A stretch of DNA of 64,000 nucleotides, taken from Nectonema munidae (Eukaryota; Nematomorpha; Nectonematoida; Nectonematidae). The notes under the pieces are model-generated. The model saw only the letters and a program-made list of their open reading frames with translations. It ran no database searches and had not been told where the DNA came from. Below are positions 46,371-58,321 of this stretch, piece after piece. Position 1 is the stretch's first letter, and each line of letters begins with the position of its first letter. Made by a program: the position numbers and the translations under genes. The stretch spans positions 466,501 through 530,500 of the forward strand of contig JAUIRK010001037.1 of assembly GCA_030549495.1 (NCBI GenBank), in the 5' to 3' direction.

Positions 46371-47853
46371 CTGATTGCTTTATCTTATGTAAGATTTCTG
46401 AATTCTTTCATTATAGCAGCTTTTAATTATTGTTATTTAGGGTATTAAATGAAGAGTTTATGCTTTTATCACAATAGATATGTAGTTAGTTCGTGCGTTT
46501 TCAAGTAAATTTTTAACCAAAATGGACAGAGAACTTTTGGAATCTTTTTTGTTTATAACAGCATCTAAAATATATAATTTATTTTTATCATTTTCATAAT
46601 ATGTTTTTATATGATAACATAAATTAAACCAAGGAGTTTATTTAAAAAAATAATTTATTATTTTGACAATATATGTTTATATAAAAGTATAAATAATTAG
46701 TTAGTTATTACTTTATAGTTAATTAGAGTGTATTGAAGCTAATTAACCAATTAACTAAAGAATCGAACTAATTAGTTAAGAAAATTTAAAAAATTTGAAA
46801 AATAATTTTTAAAAGATAACACTCTTGATCATTTATCTTAGTATCATATAAATATAAACTCTGGGAAATATATTTAAGCAGAAGCCATTTATTTTACATG
46901 TCTCTGTCAAACGAAAAAAAGATGCTACCTTTTTATGAGTACAAATTATTATATGATACTAAATACCTGCATTTCGTTAAATTCAAGATAAGTCACGTGC
47001 TTTTAAGCGGTTAATTATTACAGTGTTTGATTTTGCTTAATTATCAGGTGAACACTAACGAGAATCGAATATTAGTAAATTTCATTGTTTTTTGAAAACT
47101 GAAAAAACTGAATTTTTTTACGTCAAACTTAACCAACATTTAATTAATATTTAAGGATTTAAAATTTTAAGGAAAGTCCTTGTTTTCATTAATAAAAGAA
47201 ATTTAGAAATAACCTTTCTGAATGAATTCTAGTTGGTTCAATTTTTAATCAGGCAAATTAACTTATATAGCAATACATATAACCAATTTTGATTATTTGT
47301 ACAATAAATTAAATTTTTTAATAAGAATTATGGTATTCTTCAAATATCTTTTTATATACGTGATATCAAATTTATTTAAAAAATTGAAGTCCACATATTT
47401 TTTCGTTCTAATAACTTTTAGGGATTATGGTGGGATTTCAGAACGAGCCTAGTAATAACAGAAAGAAAGTGATCACAAAGAAAAAAATGGTGAAGTGCTA
47501 ATTATTATCTCTTATCTTATCTTGTTATGGTTTTGCTATGAATTGAATGGCACGCGTCTCTTCTCACCAATAGCTTTTTCTGGGAATGTTCGATTGAGTG
47601 CCTTTGAATCAGGAAGCGTGTCGACACAGTGATGTCTCTCTTTCTTTGCAGTAAGTGTGCCAAATTTGAATTAGATTCTCATTATTCATAATATCTTTAT
47701 TACATATCTGTGTAGTAAGTTGAATTAAATCGTCACAAAACCACTTTATTGTCGAGCTTGTGTGCATGCACTCCCTCCCATGCAGAGAAATTAGCCCCTT
47801 TTGAAACTCTTTGTTTTATATATAAATAAAAGCTAGTCAAAGATAACAAGAAA
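46371..47853. other. Unassigned AT-rich stretch
   Basis: No gene recognised to about 47500. A short (TTATC)n tail-like word lies at 47507-47524. From 47560 to 47850 the sequence is less AT-rich and includes a TTTCTTTGCAGTAAG splice-like word, but nothing assignable. Confidence 0.3.
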
Positions 47854-48093
47854 ATGGACAGAATTCATCGGCTCTTTGCACTTTTACTACGGTGTCGCGC
47901 TTGTAAAGCCCACGCTAACCTGTTCACTTCGGCAAAAGAAAGAGGGATGTCAAGACTTTGGCATGGAAATAATGACAAGGCCTGTATTTTTTTTATTTTA
48001 AACTCTTTTTTTGAGAATAAAACAGAACTACGGGACATTATGTGGAATGTTAAAAATGTTGACATTGAAATAAAGAAAGTTTATTCGAAATAA
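47854..48093 (+). CDS. Unrecognised 79-codon open frame
   Basis: Starts MDRIHRLFALLLRCRACKAH and ends VDIEIKKVYSK. It is preceded by a less AT-rich leader with possible splice words. The AAAATGG start context is favourable. No family is recognised, and the overlapping minus-strand frame of 66 codons is equally open over most of it. Could be a chance frame; listed because its composition differs from the surroundings. Confidence 0.2.
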   Translation: MDRIHRLFALLLRCRACKAHANLFTSAKERGMSRLWHGNNDKACIFFILNSFFENKTELRDIMWNVKNVDIEIKKVYSK

Positions 48094-48099
48094 ATTTTC

Positions 48100-49939
48100 T
48101 TTCATCTATACTTGATATGTTTATGTGCAAAATTTTTATATTAATATCATTATTTTCATATGTTTCACACAAAAGGATGACAAGTATGTATAAACATTGA
48201 TCAATATATAATTGATAACCGCGATAAATATATAAGAAAAACACAAGAATGACTTTTGAAGGTCGGTACTAAAATAAAAAGTAAGTTATACAACAAAATA
48301 AAACTTCTTTAAATTTCAAATAAGATACACAAAATAAAGATTTAACTATCATTTTTGATGCATTTTATAAAAAATAATAAGATTGAATAATGATTTGTAT
48401 GATTACCAAGGGTTAAGGAAGCAAAAAAGATGAATTAACACAGGTGTTGTATTCTTTCGCTAGGCGTAGGTAAGCAGGGACAGAGCATGGTAAAAATAAG
48501 ATTTATTGGACACAGTATGGCGATAAGAAAAAGACAGCAAGAAGGATTTGATTGGAAAATGTGAATAACATACCGAAAATGCATCCATTTATATGAAGTT
48601 TTAGCCGTATTCAATTTACCTTAATTAATAACTGGACATTGGTATCTCATACAAGAGAAGAGTATCATTCCATAATTAGACAAATGAGTTTCAGTATCGC
48701 ATTGAATGGAAGAATATTCTTAAGACTACGCCTCAATTATATGATATCTTCCGACATGGTGAAATAAACGAATACGTGGTATGGTATGAGTGATATACTA
48801 CACTAAAGACTATATCAATTGTACAAGAAAGCTTCATGGATTTCAAATGTAAGCGAGAAATCATGAGAAAATTATTAAATAGATAGATAAAATTATTCTA
48901 TAAAATTAATAACTATTTATATTCTAAAAATAACAAATTCCAGACTCAATAAGAAATAAAAAAATAGTTTTCAAATTAAAAGAAGATTAAATATGATTAA
49001 TATTAATCATATTTTTTTATGGACATATGAAAAAATAGACCATCACGTATTCAAAAGTTTACTAAAAACGATATAATACGACTTCATCAAACTTAACTAA
49101 GTTGTCCTAAAAGAGGTAAATGCTCTTACAAACACTCAACAACAAGAGCTGTAAAGTAAAATTTCAATATATGAATTGATTTTTATTTTGAATATCTTTT
49201 CAAATACCTATCTCCCGAGAAGATTTTCTAATCTAAAATTTTATATTTTTACAAAATTTACAACCTAACTTATATCCCACAAAAATGTTTTTAAGTATAA
49301 AATTATACGTCTATATTTGTACCCTTCTTTTCTGATGAAGAGTGAGAAAATATGTTTCTGATAATGGATAACGCTTAGAAGAATTGCTTTCCCTAACAGA
49401 AGAATTTTTATTCCTATCTCTACCCTATAAAAAATCAAACTATAGAATGGAATTTTAGGAAAGTTATCAATAATAATTGTTATTGGTAAAATATAAATTT
49501 ATTTAAAAATTAGTTTAATCATAATAGAAAGCTCACAACAGCTATGGATGAAATATATTTCGTGTAAATTATATCAAGTAGAAATTTTCCTTGATTGACA
49601 TATAATAGGAAGTTATGATTAGTTCATGTGAGCGAATCAAATGATCGAACATTGATCGATATTTGAGGCTTTAAATAAAAGAATTTTAAACCATCCCAAA
49701 GGTATTTTTCGCTTTATTTTGCACAAAGAAGTATCAAGTCTCTTGGGTGGAGAATTTAATCCTCAATGGTGAGTTTTGCCTAAAAAATAAGAATTTTTTA
49801 CTTTCACAACAATATCGCCAACTTTTAATTAGCGTGGAATTCGCATCTATTTGAGCGCCTTACTTGTAGCACAGTAAACGTGTATATTCAATAAGATATT
49901 TTATTTATCAATAAATGTGTAATGTAAAACTTGTCTCTT
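48100..49939. other. Unassigned AT-rich stretch
   Basis: No gene recognised. A perfect AT palindrome (ATATGATTAATATTAATCATAT) lies near 48990-49011. Around 48440-48600 the plus strand gives RFIGHSMAIRKRQQ, which faintly resembles a LINE C-terminal block but is too short to call. Confidence 0.3.
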
Positions 49940-49947
49940 CAATGGCG

Positions 49948-50438
49948 CAGTGATTCCCAAAGTCGGCAGTACCGTCCCCAAGGGTACATTTTGAAATCCT
50001 TACAGGGCTCTCTGAAGAGTTGAGTATTAGGTATTAGATTTTTTCTTGATCGAAAACTAAACTTTGTATAATATGATATTTATATTTTGGATAAAAATTT
50101 ATATAAGTAGCTATAAATTTTGTATATCAAAAAAAGTTAAAGTATCTTTCAGCTATTCGGAAGTGGCTAGAGTATTTTATTCCTTCTACAGATTGTGAAT
50201 GGATTTAGTGCTGTAAATAAAATGGTATGTAATGAAAGAAAACGCATAGATAATGGCAGTGTGGTGATATGCATATTATAATTAATTTCTGTAAGAGCAA
50301 ATATATTTCATAAGTAAGGCTTGTTTCCTTGAAAAATGTCGTCTAAGGAGTATTCGTTGAAGCAATGTCGTTTAGGGCACTTTCTTTGAAAAATGTTCTC
50401 TAAGGGTGCGTTGAGTGGGAAAAGTTTGCAAAACACTG
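49948..50438 (+). mobile_element. hAT element relic, 491 bp
   Basis: Starts CAGTGATTCCCAAAGTC; the right end in reverse complement starts CAGTGTTTTGCAAACTTTTC, a decayed TIR pair. The interior at 50180-50260 reads GFSAVNKMVCNERKRIDNGS, the hAT dimerisation segment of the ZBED5/SCAND3-like branch (ERGFS.VN.....KR.RL). Flanks CAATGGCG and TAGTGGGT agree at only about half the bases, so the insertion is old. A repeated GAAAAATGTCGTCTAAGG/GAAAAATGTTCTCTAAGG pair lies near the right end. Confidence 0.65.
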
Positions 50439-50949
50439 TAGTGGGTTTATAAAACATTTAGTATAGATGGATAGTATTGATTTTATAGAACCTTCTTTAA
50501 AAAAATTATAATAAAAATGTTGTTGTAAAATTCATATTAACAAAAATTATGCATTGTTTTATAACATATTAATACACGACTTATAATCCAAATATAATTC
50601 CCCACTTTTCAAAAAATTAATTTGATGTTTTCAGATATAAGATATTTTAAAACTTTCTAGATTATAGTCTAAAATATAATGAAATAATTGGTTTTCCATT
50701 TTCAGAAATTTTAATTTTCGTTTATAATTGTTATTAGAAGTTTTCATATAAGTTTTGTATTTTATTAGTCAAATTTAATGTCAAAATTTGTTCGTTTTCT
50801 TTACAAATTTATATAAATATATAATGAGAAATGTGCTTAACTTCACTTAGATTTTTTTCCAAACCCAATGGTGCAAGAAATTGATAAGTATATATATAGT
50901 GACCTATTCAGAAAATTATTTTAAGGGAGGCTTTAAAATTTTAGTATGC

Positions 50950-51115
50950 TTTTCGAGGGGCATGAGTAAGGTTAGTTACATATCTGAGTTTAAATAACTC
51001 AAGGTCTTGGGTTCGATCCCCCATCAAGGCCACTTTTCTCATATTTCTATACAAGCGGTGCAATTGTGCCCTCTCGAAAAAACACTTCACGGTACCTTTA
51101 CGGTATCTTGTAAAA
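50950..51115 (+). mobile_element. tRNA-derived SINE, copy 1
   Basis: Head: GGGCATGAGTAAGGTTAGTT (box A-like, 50959 on), then GGGTTCGATCCCCC (box B, 51008-51021), 40-50 bp apart as in RNA polymerase III internal promoters. Body: ACAAGCGGTGCAATTGTGCC and CACTTCACGGTACC. The body is shared with 51788-51960 and 55820-55990, which lie on the other strand. No open frame across it should be read as protein. Confidence 0.7.
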
Positions 51116-51787
51116 GTATTCATGTCGTTATTATTAATCAAGTTAATTCGCACTACAATGAATTTCTAAATACCAAATTACCAAAATAACTTTTATAGAA
51201 AAGTAGAAAAAAGATCGATACTTCATTTTAAGGAAGAGAAGGGGAGGGGTCTATGTCCAATTCCTCCCCGCCCTTTTCAATTGACTACAAAAGGACTATA
51301 TATATAATGATCACCAAAACTAAAGGTTGACGGCTATTTGGCGGATGTTTCTAGACGGCAACGGTGGTTCAAACGTCATGGCAAGAACTTGAAAAAATTT
51401 TAAAGTTGGTTTGAACACAAAAAGTGAAAGTGAAGAAGCTTCTATAGCATAAACGGTTTTTTTTACAATGTGTTAGTTTATTGTGATAAAGATAGAGAAT
51501 TACAATTAAATATATTAAATCATTTTGATATGGTATTTCCAAAGTGTTTTTTTATATTTTCAAATAGGGTTTTATTCTAATAATATAATCTTATCTATAA
51601 ACGTTGGAAGCTATCGGGAGTTTTTAGAAGAGTATGTTTGGCAAAATTTTCATAATAAAAATAATTTTTGAAATAATTGAAAAAGAAATAAAATTAAAAT
51701 TTATTGAAAGAATAGATACATATAATAAAATAAGAATGCTCTAATTGGAATTTCTATTGAATAAATGCCGTCAGCAAAGCTTTACAT
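51116..51787. other. Unassigned AT-rich stretch between SINE copies
   Basis: Contains a GGGGAGGGGTCTATG / CCTCCCCGCCC GC-rich island at 51240-51275 and otherwise nothing recognisable. Confidence 0.25.
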
Positions 51788-51960
51788 ATGTTAAAGGTAA
51801 AGGTATACCATGGAATGTTTTCATCGAGAAGGCACAATTGCGCTGCTTGTATCCAACTATGAGGAAAGTAGGCTTGATGCGGGACCAAGATCTTGAGTTA
51901 ACGAAACCCAGTATTTAATCAAACTTACTCACGCCCCCTCCAATACGTCCACCCGGCGCC
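51788..51960 (-). mobile_element. tRNA-derived SINE, copy 2
   Basis: On the minus strand it reads GGGGCGTGAGTAAGTTTGAT, then a decayed box B (TCTTGGTCCCGCATCAAG), then ACAAGCAGCGCAATTGTGCC and CATTCCATGGTATACC, collinear with copy 1. Divergence by eye is about a quarter. Confidence 0.7.
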
Positions 51961-52269
51961 AATTCAATATGTGAAGTGATGCTTAAAATTATTGACCATT
52001 ATTGCGGATTTAAAATAACATACGAAAATATATTATAAGGGATATTTAAAGCTAATCAGGACTTGAACTTTTATTTTGCTTGCAGTGCATTTTCTATATT
52101 ATTCGAATACAACGCGTATAAGTTGGTATATATATTTTTTTTAATTTCGTGTTTTATATAAACATGCAGATTACTGACAAAACTTTAGCACATTTGGGAC
52201 ACAAAAATATTTTGATTTGCAATTTTCAAAAGTTGGCCTCATTTCTAATTTTTTCATATAATTAAAAGT

Positions 52270-54360
52270 TTTTGGGGTCAAAAATGACTCCAATAATAAT
52301 TATGTAATAAAGTGAAGTAAAAAGGAGTAAAAAACAATTTTATTTATTTTTGCATTTCAACTTTTTTTTTGAATTTTACCATTATTTTCACACCTATTTC
52401 TTTAACATATATCACAAAAATTTGCGTATTTTTTATCTTTACTTCTTGGACACAAATAACATCTCCATCTTTTTCTACAAGTGTGGTCTTCAGTTTCACT
52501 GACAAAATTTATTTTTTCTTCAAACAATTCACGTCCTAATAAATCTATAAATACTCGTCTTCTATGGGATTTGCTTTTCATCCAATCAGGAAAAAGACTT
52601 ATCCAGATAGTATGAGAATTTAGAACAGAAATATCAAGCACGTTATACCAAAAGCCATCGAGACCTTTTCCGTTTAATGGTTCAAGCTCGGCACATTTGA
52701 ACTGCCGTGTCAACGCCTCCTTTAGTTCGATTGTAATCAATAAATCATTAGTGGTTTTTTCTTTATGTTATTTTCATTTTCAGGTTGATTATGCAGTGTA
52801 CTGAAAAGTAGCACTACTCTGTTTTTCGTAGGAGAATACGAACATAAAGTATTTAATTGATAAGTATATATATATATATATATATAGTAGTTTTGAAACT
52901 GAAAGAATCCATACAGCGTTGAGTACTTTTCTCCATTTTAATGAAGGCTAACTCTTTGGAAATTTGCTTTTTGTTTTTTCTTATTGTACCAAGGAGAGAT
53001 AACTTTTCTCCTAAAGTATATCTAGTAAAAAATGATCACGTGTTATATTCATTCCACAATTTTCAAAATCTTTCATAAGTTTTTTCACTAATGTTTCATC
53101 TTGATCTTTTACTCTTTCTCCATTATTTTTGCCGGAGTATGATAAAATATCATAAACATAAGACGTATATAGAAGAATCACAACAAAGCCAAAATTTGAT
53201 GCTATATTTTCCTGGCTAGGAAGATATAGTTTGAAAGGACATCTTCCTTCGAAAGTAACAAGCTGTTCATCAACAGTTACGTTTTCATTTGGGATATAAC
53301 AGTTTTTCATATTGCTTGCCCATTTTCTTTGAAGTAAATTCTCATCATAATCGAGGCGTAAAACGCTATACAAATCTATTACGATCTATTACGAGGCATA
53401 GTTTTTCCGAAAATTGGTCTTCAATTTTCTTACTCCAATGCTGTTCTACTGCTCTATGATTTGATTTATAAATTCCAGATAAAAGCAATAAACCAAGAAA
53501 AGAATCTATTTTCTTTTGCCGTTTTTTTCCAGTTCTTTTGAAACACATGTGTACTTTCTTTGTCACTATATTTCAAAATTTCATCCTTTGATTTTTTGCA
53601 AATTAAAGAAGAAAACATAGTTTTATATTGTCTACATTTATTTTTGAATTTTTTGCTACCTTATGGAATTGTGAATGAGTGCGTATACCACCTTATTTCT
53701 TTGTCATCAGAAAGATAAAATATGTTTGCTTCAAATCCTTCATCTCACAATTTGAAGATAAAATACTGAAGTGTCTGAATCCCAGTATGGAGCATATTCA
53801 GAAATATCTTGATCATCGCAACAAAGTAGGCAGTTTACTTCTTCATCGACGAAGTTATTATATCCTCATCTCAAGAACTAAAAATATTCATTCGACTTAG
53901 AAAAGTAGAGCAACAAAAATGAGACGCGTATACTGGAATCTGAATGAAATGATAAAAAATAATTATAAAAAACAAATGCTTATATTTGATTTATCCTTTT
54001 TGTTTGATTTATTATTGTTTGATACATACAAGGAGATACATCATTTGTCTGATTTAGTCACCATCACTGCATTTTACTCTCTTTATTTTGCTTTGCTTTT
54101 GAAATAAACAAGCAGAAGCTAGTTTTTGCTGTTTACACTCAAAGATGCATTATAAAACTCTTCCATTTTGTTAAGCTCAAGATTTTAAGTTTTTATTGGG
54201 GTCGATTGTGTATCGAAATGCGGTTTAGTTAATTTTTCATAAAAAGAATAATAAAATAAAAAGTTTGATAAAGTTACTGATTTAAAAAAAATTGGCTATG
54301 TTTTAAAGTCAATTTTTCAATAGGAAATGGGGTCAAAAATGACTTTAGAAAGCATTAAAG
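52270..54360 (-). mobile_element. piggyBac element, nearly all domains, broken
   Basis: On the minus strand: KIDSFLGLLLLSGIYKSNH (53540-53470, start of the DDE domain), VLRLDYDENLLQRKWASNM, ENVTVDEQLVTFEGRCPFKL (53290-53230, the first acidic block with DEQ..F.GRC), then after a gap ITIELKEALTRQFKCAELEP and the Cys-rich end CRKRWRCYLCPRSKDKKYAN..CDIC (52480-52402). The central catalytic part is lost around 52740-53010. GGGGTCAAAAATGACT occurs on both sides (52274-52289 and 54331-54346), and AAAGGG after TTAA near 54355 may be the right terminus. A (TA)n run lies at 52865-52886 inside the copy. Confidence 0.8.
52865..52886. repeat. (TA)n microsatellite
   Basis: About eleven TA units within the deleted centre of the piggyBac copy. 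Confidence 0.9.
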
Positions 54361-54559
54361 GGTAAAATATACTAATAAATAAATCCCTAAACAATCAAAT
54401 AATTGCGTATAAAAAACTTTATAACTTCCAAAATACCTACCAACTTAAAAATATAAACAAATAAGTACTATAGAACTAATTTTTTAGATTTTCGTTTTTA
54501 ATAATTTTAGAAAACTACATTTTCGTAATTAAAAATTTTTAATGAGATCATAATTTTTT

Positions 54560-55110
54560 TAATAAAATTTCATCCAGAGAGACGTAGCCAGACTTAGCTG
54601 TAAGCGGTTCCAGGAAAGAAAAGTGCCTGAGGCATGATGAGTTCGAAAAGTGATTAAGCTTTCTGAATTGTGTGATGAGGTTTAAATTTCAATTTTTCAT
54701 CTGTAATAATACCCAGGTCATTAACTTCGTTCACATGCTTTATATTATAGCCTCCAATGTAATAAATAAGCTTGTTTTTAACACCAACCTAAAGATGGTA
54801 ACATTTAGAAAAGTTGAGGTCCAAGTGGGAGGTGGTTAATTGAACAAATCAATTTCAAGTTGCCTTTTCGGTTCAGAATTCGAACCACAATATATTTTAA
54901 GATCGTCAGCAAATAACTTGAAAGAAGGATTTATTTCATGGTGAAGGTCACTTATGTAGAGATTAAATAGAAGAGGTCCCAGCGTACTACCCTGGATAAC
55001 ACTGCTAGTAAATTTGCTTGAATTGGAAAGAAGTCAATGAACTGAAACGATTTGGTTACACATTTTATCATTTTATCCATTTTACAATTCCGGATTGTAA
55101 ACCGTAAGCT
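54560..55110 (-). mobile_element. LINE RT fragment with FADD box
   Basis: On the minus strand about 55010-54840 one frame reads SSVIQGSTLGPLLFNLYISD, then PSFKLFADDLKIYCGSNS and KRQLEIDLFN before a stop. This is the RT palm with FADD in place of the YADD used by the neighbouring LINEs, so it belongs to a different lineage. Upstream finger and downstream thumb blocks are not clear. Confidence 0.75.
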
Positions 55111-55815
55111 TCTAATTTCTTAATTAAATCTTAGTTCAATAGAAAAATAATATGGCAGTTGTTTTGACAAACTTAATCAGACCCCCAAAATATCATTTCT
55201 GACGATGAAAGGAAATGAGAGATAATATTTTGTCTTTTCAAAATTATGATATGTAAGTTAAAAGCAATTTTTCTCATTGGCAAGTTTTTATTTTCTAATT
55301 CAGTATGTATTTTGACTATAAATCTAAATGAATTTAATAAGGTTTAAACTTATATTACCTCGCAATAAAATTACATTTTCTTATCAACAGGACTTGTTTT
55401 CAGCAAAATCAAATTCTTGTCTCCATCTTCGAGATTCGTCGTACCTTGTTAGAGAAAGTTTAAATCTTCGCCAAAATCAGCATTTATATGATTGGAGTCA
55501 AATCCCAACGAATAGTATCTCGAGCTGTCAAAACACAAAGTAAGTTTTTTCCATTTTAAGAACAGATTAAGAGCGTAACAAAAATAATTTCATTGATGAG
55601 AATACAAGTAAAAGAGTGCTAACCATTATTTCACGTTTTCATTTTAGAGCATAATTTTCAAAACTGTGACAAAACTAATTTTTTATTTTTAAACCTCAAA
55701 TTGGATAGTGAACAGTGTTCTGATAAAATTTTAGTAAATCACAAATCACTCACATACGCATAATTCCTAGACACATGGCCAAGTCCACAATGTTTTTAGG
55801 AGGTCCTAGATATAG
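55111..55815. other. Unassigned AT-rich stretch
   Basis: The open frame at 55328-55543 ends near a possible splice donor (CAAAGTAAGT at 55538) and reads QDLFSAKSNSCLHLRDSSYL. It is not recognised and has no confirmed partner exon. Confidence 0.25.
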
Positions 55816-55819
55816 AAAA

Positions 55820-55990
55820 ACGTATGTCTTTGAGTGTTTTTATCGCCAAGGCATGGTAGCACTGCTTGTGTCGAACTATGTTCAAAAGTTTTGATGCTGG
55901 ATCAAACCCGTTGTGGTATCGAAACTAAGCAGCTAACCAGTAAGAAGGAGCGAAGGGGATCAAGCTCCGTCCCTCCTGCTTCCTAGTTTG
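55820..55990 (-). mobile_element. tRNA-derived SINE, copy 3 (most diverged)
   Basis: On the minus strand it keeps GGGTTTGATCCAGCATC (box B region) and CACAAGCAGTGCTACCATGC with ATAAAAACACT, collinear with the other two copies. The head region 55930-55990 is altered. Confidence 0.6.
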
Positions 55991-56286
55991 CCCCCTCCCT
56001 TTTTGTTCACATTCTAGTTCAAGATAAGCTTTCCCCGATATTCATTACTCCTCCATCTAAGAATCAACACTTCAATTTTAAAGTAAGTGAGTAGGTATTT
56101 ATTTTCCAAACGAAGAGAAAAACATTATTATAAAACATTTAACCTTGAATGAAGGAATTAGCAAATTGTGTATTGTGACATGCAAGAGACGAGGAAATGG
56201 TAATCAGAACTATCGAGATGCCCTGTCTTCAAAAAATATCTTTTTATGTTTCATTATTCCAATTATATTTTACTAAGTTTTACATT

Positions 56287-56585
56287 CTAGAAGTTTAAAT
56301 GATCATCAAAATTTAGTTTTGAGTTGATATATAAACTAAGTAGATTGAAATTATCTACTATGTTGTCTAGAATACTCTTGACAAAGAGAACAGAATTTAC
56401 ATGAACTTTTGTTGATACCACCATCACTTTAGTTTTATCTTTATTTATTGTTAGGGCACTCTTTTCAAACCACTCAGACACTTTCCAAATATTTTTGATA
56501 TAGGAATCAGACATTTTGACATCATATTCAAAAAACAGAGTAATATCATCAGCATACATTATAAAATCAAAAAAAAAATGAGAAT
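56287..56585 (-). mobile_element. LINE RT palm fragment
   Basis: Minus strand: MYADDITLFFEYDVKMSDSY, WKVSEWFEKSALTINKDKTK and VMVVSTKVHVN, i.e. the catalytic YADD box and the following thumb lead-in, as in the LINE at 38972-41460. The fragment is cut at about 56585, where a leader-type repeat begins. Confidence 0.85.
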
Positions 56586-56589
56586 ACTA

Positions 56590-57030
56590 TTAAGGGCCGA
56601 TATGAAGGAACTTCCTTCCCAATGCGGTTTAGGGCGAGATGGGAAATGAAGCTGAGCTCTCATTCTCCTATAAAATATCTCATATGGCACATGCGTCTCT
56701 TACAGCCTCTGAAGAGTAAGTCTCCAGATCTGCCTTCATGTGGCGGGGTTGTTTAAATCTAAATGATCTGGAGGCGAAAGCGAATTACAGGCGCTTAAAC
56801 CTACAGCTCCAGGTAGAACAAGCTGGATAGTTTTCAACAGCAGTTGCTCTAGGAGAAAATAACTCTGATTTCAAATTACCACTGGCTTGTGGGTGTAGTA
56901 CTATTAAGTGCAAAGGCTAAAGGTTTCCTAATACTGAAAACAAAATGGTTGGCGTCAGGAAGGGCATCCGGCCAGAAAAGTCAGCTCTATTTAACCAAAA
57001 ATGATGGAACTTCTTTCCATAAAGGCTACA
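56590..57030 (+). mobile_element. Isolated LINE 5' leader (RTE-like family) without body
   Basis: Collinear with the 5' end of the LINE at 15345-18345 in reverse complement. Shared words are ATGAAGGCAGAT or its complement, AATAACTCTGATTT, TCTAAATGATCTGGAGG and GTCAGGAAGGGCATCCGGCC. It stops soon after the last word, and no endonuclease or RT follows. Flanking GGAACTTCCTTCCC and GGAACTTCTTTCC words lie at its two edges. It may be a non-autonomous relative carrying the leader rather than a truncated LINE. Confidence 0.6.
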
Positions 57031-57404
57031 ACGATGCCTTAGAGAATTTTTAGAACTTGAGAGTCTATAGAAGTTGATTAATATATGGGTGGAAAACTTT
57101 AATGGATAGTTATAATTATTTATGAATTGGATCTAGTCTATGAAAGTGAAGGGTAACATTACATGTACGTGTTTATTTGGAAACATTGAAGCTTGTTTCA
57201 GGTAAATGGTATCCAATTTGAGTAAACCATTTGTTACAAAAAAAAATTTTGTATGACTGTACTTTTTTGCTGAAAATTAATCTAAGGTTCTTTTTTAGCC
57301 TTGAATAATTTTTCTGTATTTTTATACCCCAGTTGATTAAGCTCAGTAAAGTGATTTAAATAATAATAAATTGATTTATTTTGGAAATATGTTTTTGGTT
57401 ATTT

Positions 57405-57960
57405 TTAGTGTTCGTATTTAAAATTTTTTCTAGAAGAGATTTTATTTACATGATTGTCCAAGTTAAGCTTTTCATTTATAGTCAACCCAAATAAATTGAC
57501 CTCACTAACTTTTTCAATAACAAGAAGAGGGATAATCTCACTCGATAATCTTCTGTTCGAAAACAACGTACCTTTTGTTTTATCATTATTAATATCCTTC
57601 AATCACATTTCAAATTATGAGATATAAAGTACTTGAAACCTGCGGAACACCGAAAGTTATACGAAGTTGAGATGATTTTGAATCTTTGATTGCTTACGAT
57701 TAGAGAAATAGGTTACAAAGAACTGGACTGCACGACTAGTTAATCCATATTGTGATAATTTGTGTAATAACAAGCATGTGAAACGCGTGACTAAGATCCA
57801 AAAAAATGCAAATACTATCCTCTTTTTTCCTGAGATTCCTAGTTATTCTATCGATAAACACACTATGATAATGTTCAATTGAGTGAAGCTTTCTGAATCC
57901 AAACTGATTTTGTGATAGCAAATTGTTGTTTTCAAGATACACAAGTATGCATGATTTTTT
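57405..57960 (-). mobile_element. LINE RT fragment
   Basis: Minus strand: YLENNNLLSQNQFGFRKLHS, IERIT-like then ICIFLDLSHAFHMLV (RT finger/palm with FGFR and LDLS.AF) at 57942-57770. After an internal loss comes VSEVNLFGLTINEKLNLDNH with VNKISSRK (post-palm LG..ID.KL....H) at 57510-57420. The YADD segment is missing between. It could be the other part of the element that includes 56287-56585. Confidence 0.75.
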
Positions 57961-58320
57961 CCAAAAAAATTACCCCTCGGGTGAAGGACTCTGTGTAAAC
58001 GTTCATAATGTCTTAAAGTTTAAATTTTCAGAAAAAAAAAAAAAATCATTTTTTCTCACATTGTCTGAAACTGTAAAAACGTGATTTTAAACAAAAGTGT
58101 TTTGAGATGGAGTTAAAAAATTATATGGCAAATGGAACAAGCAATTTTAGAATGATTTTTACACACCATTTTTTTGCATTATGTACATTGCCTTGACGTC
58201 CTCTTTCTTTTCGAAACACAGAGGGAAGAGACAGCTCTTTTTGTAGATGTCGGTTCAACGTCACCACAATTTTCAAAACCATAGCATGACAATAGATATT
58301 GCACGTCTATAAGAAGTATC
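57961..58320. other. Unassigned AT-rich stretch
   Basis: No feature assigned. The 58195-58300 part is less AT-rich (GACGTCCTCTTTC, GTCGGTTCAACGTCACC). Confidence 0.25.
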
Positions 58321-58321
58321 A

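Noticed and set aside
51000-51030. Possible tRNA gene from the GGTTCGATCCCC box
   Set aside because: No acceptor stem or cloverleaf can be formed, and the same body is repeated twice nearby, so it is a SINE head and not a tRNA gene.
50941-51189. Open frames of 70 and 60 codons over the SINE
   Set aside because: Both lie on a tRNA-derived SINE whose head holds box A and box B. The frames are by-products of that repeat.
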